From Eutrigla gurnardus (Eukaryota; Chordata; Actinopteri; Perciformes; Triglidae), in NCBI GenBank assembly GCA_963514095.1, contig OY741268.1:24094157-24158156 (forward strand): DNA of 64,000 nucleotides, written 5' to 3'. Below the pieces are notes generated by a model. That model saw only the letters and a list, made by a program, of their open reading frames with translations, searched no databases and was not told the DNA's origin. Position 1 is the first letter of the stretch; every line of letters begins with the position of its first letter. Of the stretch, positions 19,115-44,100 are shown piece by piece. The translations under genes and the position numbers were made by a program.

Positions 19115-22100
19115 GAAAAACACGATAATGTATTTAATTGACAACAGAAGAAAACATCATAGAATATGAAAAATATTTATTTTCATCAATATAGTAATGA
19201 CAGTGCACCAGGAGAAATGCATTGCCACCACTACATCTAGGTTTACCCGGTGAGTACAAGATAGATTTATACTATATATTTACTTTATGCAACATTTACA
19301 GTTTAATGAAGCGTCACAGAAACATTTTATTTAAGCAGATGTAGGAATGTAAGCCCGTATAAAGAGCCCCCCTCTTACCCCGCCTGCTCCTGACTCATTA
19401 GAAACACGTATTCTAGGCTAGAATACATCCTTGTCCAGGCTTTACTGTGTGGTCATTTGATTAAATACAAATTAATTTAGAAATGTGCACCATATAGACT
19501 GCTTGTTTAATGTTATATTGTAAGTAGTATACTGAGATCTCCACCACATAACATAAGGTGAGCAACCCTCTCTGCACCCTTTTCCAAATTCTTCCTGGAG
19601 GACAAAAGAAAGGAAGCCAGCAGCGTCTTTAGCCCTTCAAACGCTTACAGGAGACTGTGAGAATGATCCATTATCAAACTGACAGCCATCTCCAACACCT
19701 CCACCTTCACCTCCCCTTACAGACGGCCCACCTAACCTCCACCTTCAAACATTCCCGTCAACATCAATACAAACTTTTTTTAAACAAATGTTAAAATACC
19801 AATTATGTATTGCTATTTAATCTGTATTCCATGTTGATTACATCCAGGTCAGGCTTATGAGGAGGAACATTGTACTGAATATTTTTTGTATCTTTTTTTT
19901 TTTTTAATTAAACCTTAAGTAAATCTCTGTGAGATATTATTTATGTTTTGCACATGGTCACATTCTGGCTTTGGAACTCAGGAAAAAAACTTTGAGAGAA
20001 CAGAGCCGAGGCTTAAAAATGTCCACAGTCCACTGTGCTGTGTCCAACACGAGAAAGGCGGTCAATTAGCATTTTATTGGAGTATAATGTCTCGTGTGTG
20101 AGAGCGTCAGAACGCTCTGACTGAGCTGTGGAGGTGGCGTTAAGAAGCAGAGAAGACAGTGAACTTGTTTCTCAAATACTGAATAATAACTTTGTCTGGC
20201 GTTGGAAAAGCAGCACTGTTCATGGATATACTATCCCACCCGCGGGTCCCACCACTGTAGGAATGAGAGATTAAATCATTTGCTTTTGATTTGACCTCAA
20301 TACAAAGTGTGCTTTAGTCGCTGGTGGGTAGAATGCACATCTTTGAGTTCAGTAAAAGTTGCAATACAGCACTATAACAATACTCCAGTACAAATGAGCT
20401 GCTGTCGAAACGTAAGAGTTAAAAGAAAATATACGTAAGAATATATATGAAAAGTAAGAGTAATACTTACACAGCATACTGGCCTGTGATTATTGGTTTA
20501 TGCATTAATATGTTCATAGTATTGTCGTAGCTGGTCAGGTGGAGATAAGTTTAACAACCTTATTTACTGGAAATTTAATCTGGAGAAATGTATCACATTT
20601 CATAAGCTTCTCACATGTTTTGTCAAAAATAACCAGAAAAGTAGTAATTATCTACATCTACCAGGCAAATGTAGAGTCAAAAGTATGTTATTCTTCCTGA
20701 AATGCAACAAATAAAATAAATAGAAGCAAATTATATACTTAAGTTACAGTAAAAATGAGCTAGTTTATGTACTAAGTTACAGTTCACCACCACCTTTAGT
20801 GCTTCACTGTTAAAATGAATGCTGTGTTGCATTGAAAGCATGTGGCCACAGCTGGAGGATTGTGTGTAAAGCCTGCAGGGCTCATCACTGGAGCTGCTGC
20901 ATTGTCTTCTCTTTGAACAGATTAGAGCGATGCAGTGGAAACCGGCATTTCCCTAAAAGCTGCAGGCACTTAAGTGACACTTCCTGAGAAGAAACACACC
21001 CCTCGGAAACTCAGTTCACTTGTGTGTTTATTTTTTTCCGTGGCACGTTATGATAAAATAATTCCTTCTATCATTCGGTGTCACATAAACCAAGACTACA
21101 AATTGGTACAAAATAATAGAAAAATATAACTTGGAAGTTTGTGGGTTTCATTACTATCACATTGGACAAGTGTTGCTTGGTGTGGAGTGACGTCAGCACC
21201 TTTCACGGGAGGGAAAAATGCATCTTCTCTAGCTAAGACAAAAGCATTCAGTAATATCTATCACTCAAGGGAGGTGGCTGCAATATGCAACATATTCATT
21301 GTGTTCAGAGCCCACTGCCCTCTAGAGGAGATCAAGCTACAGCAAGTCAAATCACACAGTTATCAAAAATAAGTTACAAAAGGATGAACCAGTGGTGTAC
21401 ACGCGACAGTGATGGCTGTGTTCAGTTTAAACAGAAAAACAACATATTGCACCTTTGACACCTCAGTGAGAAGTTGCTCATGAATTATGAGGAAAAGAGC
21501 AAGTTGAACTCTAAAACAATAATCTAGTTCACACCAACGGCATTCATCAGGAGAATCACAACAAGCTTTAACTAAAAATACGCTTAAATGGAATTTTAAA
21601 ATATAACAAAACTGTACATAAAAAGGTAAATCAAAAGGCATAGTATTTTAGTTAAAGTTAAAATGGCATTTTCAGTGATTGGAAAACAAACGGATGTGTA
21701 GCTGTAAAAGGTTTGTGAGAATAGTGTTGTATTTTCAGAAGGCTTCATGTAGTGTTATCCGACAAATGTCTTACTATGAATTTAAGGTTCACAGCTCAAG
21801 CATGTCAACTGCTGAGGACGAGGCATGACACGGCAAGATGTCCAATGTCCACAACAGAACAGTTTGAATTCAGTCAACATCATCCCAGAAGTTGGGGTCC
21901 ACAGTAGAGCTGCAAGGATTAGTGGATCAAATGATTAGTCGATCGACACAAAAGCAATCATTTTAGCCAAAAATGCTCAAAATTTCTCTGGTTCCAGCTT
22001 CTTCCTGCTTTTCTTCATCTCAATGATAGTTTACAGAATATTTTGGGGGGGAATTCAGACCGCTGGTCAAATAAAACAAGCCATTTAAATATATCACAGT

Positions 22101-23820
22101 GTTCTGTGGGAAATTAAAGCTGGCATTTTAACCTATTCTTAATAATAATAATCAGTAACGAAAACATCAGTTTGTTTCATCCTTAACTCAGCCGACAAAA
22201 ACCAATGGTTATTTAAGGTATCACCATGGTAACCAGTGTGCTACCCTTGTGACCGACAGTGAGAATCTGGATGTGTTTATACGTCGACAGGAAGTGGAAG
22301 ATTGGGGATTGCAGCTTTAGAAATCTGGGAAGTAATTACTGTCGACTGCCCACAGATGTGTGAAACCAGTGACCGAGAGGTTGTTCCACCACTATGAAAA
22401 CAGAGGGTTTCATGCATTCAGTTACTGACTTGTCAGCAGAGTGTAGTCCAGTGATGAAGAAGGGGACTGATCCAGCCCCCACAGATGCTGCAATAGCATT
22501 CACTTTAAAGCATAATAGCACAGAATAATGGGAAGGCTGCTAGTTTCAGCCTTGAAACCTGAGCCGGAATAAAGTTTCTATGAACAGGTGAAATAAAAGA
22601 AAAAAAAACTATAATAAATCAATGGTGTGATTCTAAGTTGGTATAAAAAAGCTACACAATATAAAAGAGAATGAAATAGAAATAAAAAAATGAGTCATCA
22701 TAAATAAAAGCTATGGCATGTTTCAATGGCATCATATTCAAGTAATTTTGTTCAAGTCCCTGATACATAGTGGTTCATGTAAACATTGGAGTCATTAACA
22801 CAAGACACAAAACCAACAGTTCATAAGAAGGCAGCAGCAATTCATATGTACACTAACAACGTCCACGTCTCCTTCACCATGCTGGTCCAGTCACATCAGT
22901 TTGTGTTAAATTCTTTGAGTGGCGCTGGAGACACTGAAATTAAAACTTTAGTACGACAAAGCCTGCAGCTGCCGGAGAGACACGTTTTCACCCGGGTGTG
23001 TGACGGCTCTGCCACAAGGCTGGACTTTGGAGATGGGAGAGAAGAGATGACGAGGACAGAGAGAGGAGAAAACGAAACACCGCAGGCGTGTTCCAGCTGT
23101 GGACTTCACCTGCTGTGCTCAAAGCAATGAATTCTCCGTCCCATCTGAGGGCTTATGTTGTGAGGAATTCCCAGAGGGGCCCTTCAGCTCCAACCGAGAC
23201 TACAGGAGTGAGATCAATGTTCGCCGACACACAAAAAAAGTCATTGACATGCCTCTATTTCTTCTTCTCTCTCAAATGGTGGCTCAAAAAAAAAAACAGC
23301 CATTTTTTCTCTCTAATTTTTGGGATTCGAAATAAAAAAAATAAAAAAAAATCCTGTCAAGCAGCAAGACATCTTTGTCACAGATACTTTGCTTTCTGTG
23401 CACTTCTAAAATTGGCTCAGCAATCACACGACTGAGAACAGGCACTGAATGAGGTGGGTGTTGGATCACACTGCTGCTTTCATCTCATTCACAGTGATGA
23501 CAGTCTCATAACACAGATTTATAAAACCAGTTTAAGAATATGGCAATACCATTTTTGCAATGCCTCAGTATTTCAAGGAGGTGGAGCATTCGTCATGTCA
23601 TGGTAATGACTTCCACCGGGTCTGTCTTGCCTTTGGATCTCTGCTTGCGTTTGAGGCGTCTCTGTGTGAGGGACGGGAGCGTCGGACAAGCCGACGGTGT
23701 TGCGGAGCTGACGGAGAGAGAGAGGAGGTCTGTAAAAGGATATTTCGGGGTGGGGAATTGAGTCTGAAGCATAGCAGTGCACTCCCGCAGGGGTTTGAGC
23801 TCCCTCTCCGTCTCCTGGCG
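19115..23820. other. Intergenic region and probable ccnjl 3' UTR
   Basis: Nearly 4.7 kb with no recognisable coding exon. The part next to 23,820 is expected to be 3' untranslated sequence of ccnjl (minus strand), but its poly(A) site cannot be fixed because several AATAAA-like motifs exist. Open frames on the plus strand at 22,786-23,435 and 23,540-24,239 are antisense to ccnjl and show no protein signature. A poly(T) run lies at about 19,891-19,905. Confidence 0.5.
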
Positions 23821-35836
<12,016 letters not shown>

Positions 35837-36591
35837 CCAGAGGAGACTTCAAGAATCAAGTTTTACCTGCTGAGACACACGTGTCCAAAAAAAAAAATAG
35901 AGACAAAGTTAAAAGAATGTTTTGAGTTGTGTCGAGAATAAACTGGAAAATGCTGAGTTTTCAAACTGGACATTTACCGAGAAAACCCACATGATACAAG
36001 TTTAATTAGTTATTCTACAGATTTTCTCATTCAAATTGATTATATCACGGGTTAAATCAACAAGACACGTGCGTTTTGTGCTGAAAATTAAAGCAACAGC
36101 TATTGGATGAGAAATACAGTCGTTTTGATAAAGTTTTAACACCTTGCTAATCCCACAGCAGAGGTCTGCATACAGGCCTTTTTCTCTGCTCGGGAATTTA
36201 AATGGCCCAGTTGAACGCTCGAGGAAAAAAAAAAAAACAAAAAAAAAAGCTCGACCACGCCAGTAGGTCAAACGAATCAAAGCAGCCGTTCACTGATGTC
36301 ATTTTTTTTTCTCTCCACACGCTTGTTCGTCGTTCAACAACGAAAATAACTAACCGATCTTGCACTTCGGCTATCGGTCAAAAAAAAACGCGTAGCTGCA
36401 CCACGAGACGGCGGCCAAGCGGACAGGCGACGCAAGTTAACTGCCCACCGAGCTCGTTAACACTCGTTTGAGAAAAAGAAAGAAAAGGGGAAACACGCCG
36501 CGATAAATCTACACCCCTCGACGCAGTCGTACCCCGTTCCTCGGATGTAACTTTGTTTTTAATCTCAGTGGTTAGTACATGTGCCACTCAC

Positions 36592-36940
36592 CGCTCCGAC
36601 GGGAATGCCCCCCAGACCCCTTTGTCTCAGTCCGACATCCTGAACCGGAGAACTCCTCTTCGGCTTCAACTTTGAGAAAGACCTCTTCTTTTCTCGGCGT
36701 AAAGACAACGTTCGGTCCGCTGTCGAGTCCGCGTCACGGCTGCCACCGCCAAATCCCGACGACGGGCGCTCGCTTGCGCCGTTTTCACCCCCGAACTGTT
36801 TACACTTTTCCGAGAGGGTTTCGCTCCGCCGTTTTCTCTCCGGTAGCTCCGCTGTAACAAAGTAACGTCCTCCTCGGCTGCACCAGCTGCTGCTGTTGCG
36901 GTGCGAGGCTCGTGCGCTCGACGTGAAGGGCCCCTCCTCC
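36592..36940 (-). promoter_or_regulatory. ccnjl: ccnjl noncoding first exon and CpG-rich promoter
   Basis: A GC- and CpG-rich block in otherwise AT-rich DNA. On the minus strand a perfect donor (GAGCG|GTGAGT) closes a noncoding exon at 36,592. The matching acceptor is at 35,867 (CTCAGCAG|GTAAAAC), 30 nt upstream of the ATG. The transcription start is probably near 36,850-36,930, but it cannot be located exactly. Confidence 0.6.
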
Positions 36941-38257
36941 GTCCTGGGAGTTGTAGTCCTTCAGTCTCGAGGTCAGCGTTGGTACTACAAACACCCACAA
37001 TACGTTCACAAACCCGTTTAATTTAAATGTTTTATTACACTATTTGAATTATATCGTATTGTCTTTATTTCATTGTTGACTAATTTTAATTATTGTATTA
37101 GACGACATACATTTATTTTATTATATTTTATTACGTATGTATTTTAGTTCATTAGAACCAAGCTTTTATAGAAAACGTTTGATTGATTGGTTGATTGATT
37201 AATGTCAAGATCCCGGTTTAAATAGAAAAAGTAGACCAAAAAATATCCTTTTCTCATAGTAAGCCAGTTTAATTTCAAGGTATTTTTTTAGATTAGTTTG
37301 AAATGTCAGTCACGCAATACAAATAACATTTTTGTAATCAGGAATACTTTTGGATTTCTTTAAAATTAAACATTCAGCCACAAAAAAAGAGTCCTACAAT
37401 TATTTTCTCTTTAAAGATCAAAAAATACTTTCAATGGATTTTGCATTTGCATCATTTACAGTTGGTCAAATCAAATTACTCAAAAAAAGTACAGGCAGTA
37501 ACTACTTGTGTAGCTTACTGTGTGTATTCTACAAGGTGTGAGATGCTCTAACAGAATAACTTACTTTGAGTTACAGTAGAAGAACATTCTGCATTTAGAA
37601 TTGGTCAAAACAAATTACCCTTATGATAAAAAATGCTGGTGTAACTGTTTATTTTAAAGATGTTATCGAGTAATCATTGATAATGTAACTATGATATGAG
37701 TGCATATTTTTTCAAATGTAATTTGGTCTGATTATTGTTATTTATGTTTATAATCTGAATATGTCATTCTGATTACGTGTAATTCTTCATTACATCCCAG
37801 ACCTGTGGACATGCTAAGCTAATGTTAATTATATCATTAAGGTAATGAAGAAAAATGATGTGTTAAAAATGATATGATATCCAAATATCAAAGAATAAAT
37901 CTAATGATCATTTAAAATCCCCTTCCACAAAAACATTTGTTTTTCTAATTATCTCACTTTGAGGTTTGACTTTAACTGTGCCACCTAGCAGCTCCTGAAA
38001 GATATAATTGAAAATCCTTCTTATTGGAGTAATCTAAGAAATATTTTGCCAGAATCACAGCACCATGGATGATGCTGCAGATAAAACAGAGGGCTTTCTC
38101 TGGGCTGTGGTTGACTTTTCTTTCCTTGTGTGCCCCCTGGTGTCAGATGTTGTTAAACAATTGAAATCCAATAAAGCATACCATTGTGAAGCATTCTTTT
38201 CCCCGTTTTCACAACGTTCTGTTATGAAATGAAGCAAATTGTGAAAACATCAGAGGA
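36941..38257. other. Intergenic, AT-rich, no gene
   Basis: Strongly AT-rich DNA between ccnjl and c1qtnf2. AATAAA on the minus strand near 38,170 (complement of TTTATT) is not clearly present, whereas a plus-strand CAATAAAG occurs at 38,169. The part nearest 38,258 should be c1qtnf2 3' UTR. Confidence 0.45.
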
Positions 38258-39583
38258 TTAACTGTCATCTTGAGCGTTGGCTTTTCTATCAGCCTCACTG
38301 AGAAAGTCCTGGTCAGCATAGATGAGAAAGCCAGTAAAGGTGCTGTCTGTCCAGAAAGTGTCAAAGAAGAGACCATTCTGCCCAGCGTAGAAGATCTGCA
38401 GCCAGACCTGGTCTGACTCCTGCAGGTGGAGAACCGTAGAACCTGATGCCACGTCATGGTTCCCTGTGTTTGCATCGAATGTCTTGATCTTGTACTGTCC
38501 GTTGTGGACCAGCCCGATGGCTAGGTGCTTATTTGCCATAGTGATGTCATATGTGAAATAATAGACCCCGGGGACAACGCAGACGAACTTCCCGGTGCTG
38601 GCGTTGTAGTGATCCCCGTCGTTCAGCAGAATCCTGCTGAAGCGGATGGGCACTAGTTCTTTAGGGTAGCTCTTTGTCACCGCCACGGAGAAGGCTGACC
38701 GGGCCGCTCTGCCACAATTACACCCTCCGGGAGCTCCCTGCTGGCCCACGTCACCCAGCTCTCCTTTTTGTCCTCGTTTCCCAGCCACCCCCGGTATTCC
38801 CCGTAGCCCTCTCAGTCCCCGGGGTCCAGCCTTGCCGATGACACCTTGAAGCCCTTTCACACCTGGCTTGCCTGCGTTCCCTGTCCTCCCTGGGTCACCT
38901 GACAAAATGAATGTTGCAACTTAAGCACAGTAATCGCACATATTCAAAACAAAGCTGTGAAGAGCATCGAAGAAGTCCCAAATCTGACTTTATACCTCAC
39001 AGTTTATCACACAGTTTGGGTGGTGACATGGGCTGTACTTCCTTATATATATATATATATATATTCATTATCTATAATCGGTCATGGAAGGCTGGAGCCG
39101 ATCCCAGCTAACATTGGGCGAAGACGGGTGCATTGTATTATATTTGGGGTCACCAGAGGTCAAACACTTCATAAACGTCCCATAAACATACAGTTCTAAA
39201 ACTTTGACAACAGAAATCCAATGAGACTTGTGATGTAACAAGTCTCATAAAACAAGAAGTCGGCATCCAGTTGATAAGACTATCTTAACTTTGATGTTTG
39301 AGCTGTTGAACAAGAGAGTTGATCAATCACTACCTCGATCTCCCATTGCTCCCTTCTCTCCATCGTCCCCATCTGGGCCGTCCTTCCCTGGAGCCCCCAT
39401 AGGGCCCATGGGCCCCGGTGATCCAGGGGCTCCAGGGTTCCCAGCAGGTCCCGCTGCGCCCGGCAGACTGCAGACCAGCTGGGAGGATTGGATGGTGGTG
39501 TTGCGACCTTTCTTGGACGAGGCGTACGTTGAGTGGGAGAGGACAAGTGACAGCAGACATGACATCACACACATCCGGAGCAT
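38258..39583 (-). CDS. c1qtnf2: Complement C1q tumour necrosis factor-related protein 2
   Basis: Two coding exons, 39,334-39,583 and 38,258-38,898, join in phase (G|GT) for 296 residues. An N-terminal signal peptide (MLRMCVMSCLLSLVLS...) is followed by the conserved SQLVCSLPG segment. Next comes a collagen-like Gly-X-Y stretch of about 100 residues, interrupted at the exon junction only by coding continuity (GDRG/GDPGRTGNAGKPG). A CNCG motif precedes the C1q globular domain: AFSVAVTKSYP, HYNASTGKFVCVVPGVYYF, GNHDVASGSTVLHLQ, TFTGFLIYAD. CTRP2 is a secreted, trimerising adipokine-like protein linked to metabolic signalling. The ATG at 39,583 follows an acceptor at 39,592 (CTCCACAG|TGACC); the noncoding exon lies at 39,815-39,990. 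Confidence 0.95.
38965..39200 (-). mobile_element. SINE tail fragment and TA repeat in c1qtnf2 intron
   Basis: GGCTGGAGCCGATCCCAGCT at about 39,091 matches the body of the SINE at 18,753-19,114, including the following GGGCGAAG. The head is missing. A (TA)9 run lies at 39,045-39,062. Confidence 0.65.
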
Positions 39584-39814
39584 GGTGGTCACTGTGGAGC
39601 CACGAGAAGGTGAGGGGAAGTCATCGTTTACCACAATAAATGTGGTTTTGTTTTAGGTAGTTGCAATCAGAAAAGACAAATTAACAAAAACATGAAACCA
39701 CAAAAAGTGTGGTTGCAGAGTTCATGGATACTTTCTACATTATCATTATCTAAATGCTGCTTACAGCATGTTGTTGCAAACAGACCTTTTCAGTAACACA
39801 AAGAAAGCACTCAC

Positions 39815-39990
39815 CAGTTGAGGAATGATGACCCATGGGCATTTTCCGGCTCTGTCTCCAAATCCTTCTTCAGCACACGAGTGCACAAACTTTCCTACAT
39901 GATTTTCCAATAATCCGGTATGATAGCATTCTCTGCAAGAGAAGAGCTGCAGAGAAAATGTGCAGCCCCAGTGAATCATTGTCCCTAACA
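39815..39990 (-). other. c1qtnf2: Probable c1qtnf2 noncoding 5' exon
   Basis: A strong donor on the minus strand (CTCAACTG|GTGAGTGC) at 39,814 lies 220 bp upstream of the coding-exon acceptor. The upstream boundary near 39,990 is a guess. Confidence 0.45.
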
Positions 39991-41196
39991 TCCGCCCTGT
40001 TTAGCAAGTAGCCTACACTGCCAACAAATACTTTCACCGTGATGTCACTGAATTCAAGTCAGTGCAGTTGTTGTGCACAGCTCAAGTGGTGACGCATCGC
40101 TCGCTCACGTAGTCAAACTGTGGGAAAATAGGTGGTTATATAACATGCATGCTGAAACGTATAGAATAAAGACATGAAGTCTTTGTCGTGATAAAAGTTA
40201 AAGACTTGCCAAATCAAACAGAAAAACCAGACGCTCTGTAGCACAGAGGTGTATAAAATGCATTGTGAATATGACCAAATGTGATTTGTTTATGGCTGCA
40301 ATGCAGAGCCAACAGCTGAGAGACCAATAAAAAGGTCCAGCTGCTGGGTGAGGCCGTGACTTGTTTAGAGAACCACTGTATTCGCCTTTGACTGGAGCTG
40401 GTTGTGTTGCAGGTTTCTATGAGGCTCTAATAGCAACAACAACATAAGAAATGTGACCACATGTTCATAATCAACAGGCACATACGGTTCTGTAGACTTG
40501 TGTTTAGCTTCAACCGTCAACGAATGAAAATGAGTTGGGATGTTTAAATTGTGTGACAGTGGAGCTGAGCATTCAATAATAAAAGTAAGTACGAGACAGT
40601 TAGCTTGTAGATTTGCACCCAAAGCTATTTTTGTAGCAAGCAATATAAAAAGCACAGAATGCACATTGATCCACTGTTGCTAACGAGCTCAACTCCTTGC
40701 AAGTAACGGTGAGAGAACCTTTTTGAATCTGTAGGAAAATATGCTTTATTTTCTTCTTTCAGTTCCTTTTTCCTAAAATACATCCGTATCCATCATCCAT
40801 GACCACTGAAGAATATATCAGACAATGATGGTGATCAATGTGCATAAAAGAAAACCTTTTTACACAAGACAAAGTATTCAAACAAATATACGGTATATTT
40901 TATTTAAAAAATGATGAATTAGTCCCATTAAAACTATTCTCGCTCCTGAAACTACTGTTGAGACCGAGGGAAACTTGAAGTTAAGTCTCATCAACCTGTG
41001 GCATCCAAAACAAAAAGTATTCAAAATAACAATTAACAAAACACTGTACATTTTCTGCCACATCTGTAAAAGCAACAGACGTTTCCTGCTGCAAGTTTAC
41101 GAGATGAAAGTAGACTTTTTACGAGTCTGAGACATGTTTTCCACCGAGCGGCGGCTCTGGTACGAGTCCTTCAGGAGAGTTTAGGGAGTCAGCGGC
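39991..41196. other. Intergenic, no gene
   Basis: Upstream flank of c1qtnf2 and probable 3' UTR of slu7 (next to 41,196). No coding exon recognised; the 99-codon minus frame at 40,365-40,664 has no family motif. Confidence 0.5.
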
Positions 41197-44100
41197 TCAC
41201 TGTCCCAGGAAGGAAGCCATGGGATCATCTGCCCGGCAGCGTTTCATGCGGAAGGCCTCCATCTCCTCCTCAGTGGGCGCCTTTACTTCCTGCAAGCTGG
41301 TGTACGGCCTTTTCCTCTCTTCCACCTGCATTATTGCCTCGATGTGCTTCACCCGCTTGTCCTCTGCTTCCAGTGCCTGGGAGGAAGAAACACGTTGGAG
41401 GTCAGCCAAACCAGATATACAGGGAAACGAACACAGAACCACCATTTGTCCTCTAAAAAAAAAAAACCCACAAAAATAAACTTTACCTTCTTCAGCTTTT
41501 CCTTCTTCTTTTCCTCATCCTCTGAATCGCTGCTGTCAGAGCCGTGCTTCTTGTCCTTCTTGTTCTTCTTTTTCTTCTTCTTCTCTTTCATCTTATCTCG
41601 ATGCATCTGGGGATTAAAAGCATCGACACAGTTAACGTAAATAGGACATGATCATGAACAGGGCCCGTTACAATCTTAAACTCTTCAGCACGGCTTACTT
41701 CCAGCAGAGTCTTGGGCTCTTCTTCCTCCTGTAACTCAGTCAGTCCCTCTTCAAATGGAACGCAGTCTGTGTTGTTCTTCAGGTTATGACGAGAGAGAAA
41801 AAAAACAAATGTAAGTCACAAAGCTAAAAGATACCAAAGTACTGTGTGTATCACACAGTTTCAGCACATCTACTTACTATTCCAATTCCAGTGTCTCCTG
41901 TGCAGTAACTTTGTTTGACCATGGAGTGACAACACTTGTATCCCCAGTAGCCGTCCGTCCAGAAGGAGCCCCAAATACACTAAAGACAGGAGATTCTTTT
42001 TAAGAATACAGACAAACAAAATAGGACAAAAAATACTGCAAGAAGCTTTTCCACAGTGTGTTCTGCTGTTCTTACGGTGTGGTTATTGATAAGCACGTCC
42101 TCCTCATACTTGGAGCGGGCCACGGCCTTCTCAAGTCCCTTCAGCACGGCGCCGTGACGAGAGTACTCTACATAGTCTTCCGTCTGGGCCAACAGCAACT
42201 CCCGTGGCGGCGCATCCAAATGCTCTTCACCTCCATACTGTGATCGTCACACACAGAAGCACAAACATCAGTGACGTCTTCGGCCAGAAGGAACAATCAA
42301 CACCAAATGGCATAACAGCCCGCTGCTCAGCTGTGTTACCCTCTCTAGAATGCCGTCCCTCTGTGTCTCTTTGAAGTCCTCCTTCTTGACCTTGAAGGAC
42401 CGATGGAGCAGCTCCAGCTTGGTGGGATCAGCTTGCAGATGCACCTCAGAGCCTCGCTCGTAGGCCTCCCAGGCAAACACTGTCACAAGATGAAGCACTG
42501 CTAATTATTTACAAGATACGGGAGCTCTTTGAGAGGGAATGCGATTTGTCCGGTCTGTCTGATGTGTGTGAGAGCAGGGAATTATCAGATTTACCATTGC
42601 CTCTGCCGTCTCATATCTATCACGTTATACCGTTAGAACAGAAGACATGGCTTTGGTTGGGAAAATAACAATATTTATAGTCTTTTTTTTTTATTTTTAG
42701 ACCGAAACATGCACATGCTAACAACAGGGGGTACTGTGATAGTGAAATCGTTTAATTAAATGATGTTTGCAACAACGTGTGACGTCAGGCAGCTAGTGAT
42801 TAAATGAACAGGATTTAACTTTAACTATGTAATAGTAACCACTACTGTGAGATATCACTGTAACCTTCAATTGAAATGTCACTGATGTTCGCTCAGTTAC
42901 GGTATGACACTTTATTTGTTCATTGTTTGTACCGTATCTACTTCTAAGCAATATTTCCTTTTTTGACCTTGCTCAAATCAGTTTTGGTGGCCATGTGACT
43001 AAAGTAAGAACTAGAGGAAGAACCTACAGATACAGGAGAATACACGTGTGAACTAGTCCTAGCCAAGATGTGACTAAAGCACATAACAAACAACCATTTG
43101 TCTTGTCAGGGCATAGACGCTTGCGGCTGTTGTGTAAATGTCTCATTGCTCCATAATGCTGTAATAGTGCAATGTACCAATAATCCCGGTAGACACTAAA
43201 CTCTCACTATCACTACAGTCGTCAAATATAGTGAAACAAAAAAGTCCTGTTACTTTAATTTTCCAAATCAGCAAATTGAAAAACGAGAGAGTGTAGATGG
43301 TGATGGGCTGAAGAGGGCAGGAAAGTATCCCGGTGACTTACACTGTGTTTGAGCCATGTTGATAGTGGCTCCACTATAGCGAGCAAAGTTGTCTCCAGCA
43401 TACCCCACCCTGTTGGACAAAAAGGATCAAAATTATGATCTCAAGGCGAGCCAATGATCATTTTTGATCCACGAGGACATACAACAACAACTTACTCGTC
43501 AGGGTTCATGCCAGTGTTGGAATACGGGTTCTCTCTCATAGCGCGAGTCTTTGGATCATAATATGCCGAATTTGGATCCAAATTCCTCAAGTACTGTGAG
43601 AAACAGACATGAATAGTAGATTATTAATAATAGATTATTGGTCATCTCGGAGAGAGGAACACTTAGTCCAAGTATCATCTCAGTTGGACAGCAAAGAGTG
43701 AATTAGTAGCCCAGCATTAAGCAACCGGCCTCTTACTTTTGCCGTGTCTTCTCTGATACGCAGATTCCTAACAGTGATCCGTCTCTTGGAGTCAAAGTTC
43801 TGACCGGGCATGTCGATGTCATCTGCATATTTATCTTCATCCTCATCCTCGCTGTCGTGTTCCCGCTCCTGCAGAGAAACGTTTCAAAGAATTAAAGGTT
43901 TGTCTACCAGACAAGAAACTACATTTTATCACTTAAATTAAACAATGCGATCCGTAATTATTATGATCTGGACTGAACACTTACAGATTGATCCAGTTTT
44001 CCAGAGGCCAGCTCATCCTGGAGCTTCTGTGCCTTCAGCGTCCTTTTGGCCTGAGAGGCAGAAATAAATACAAAGTCAGATATATGTGGAAAACTTGGGA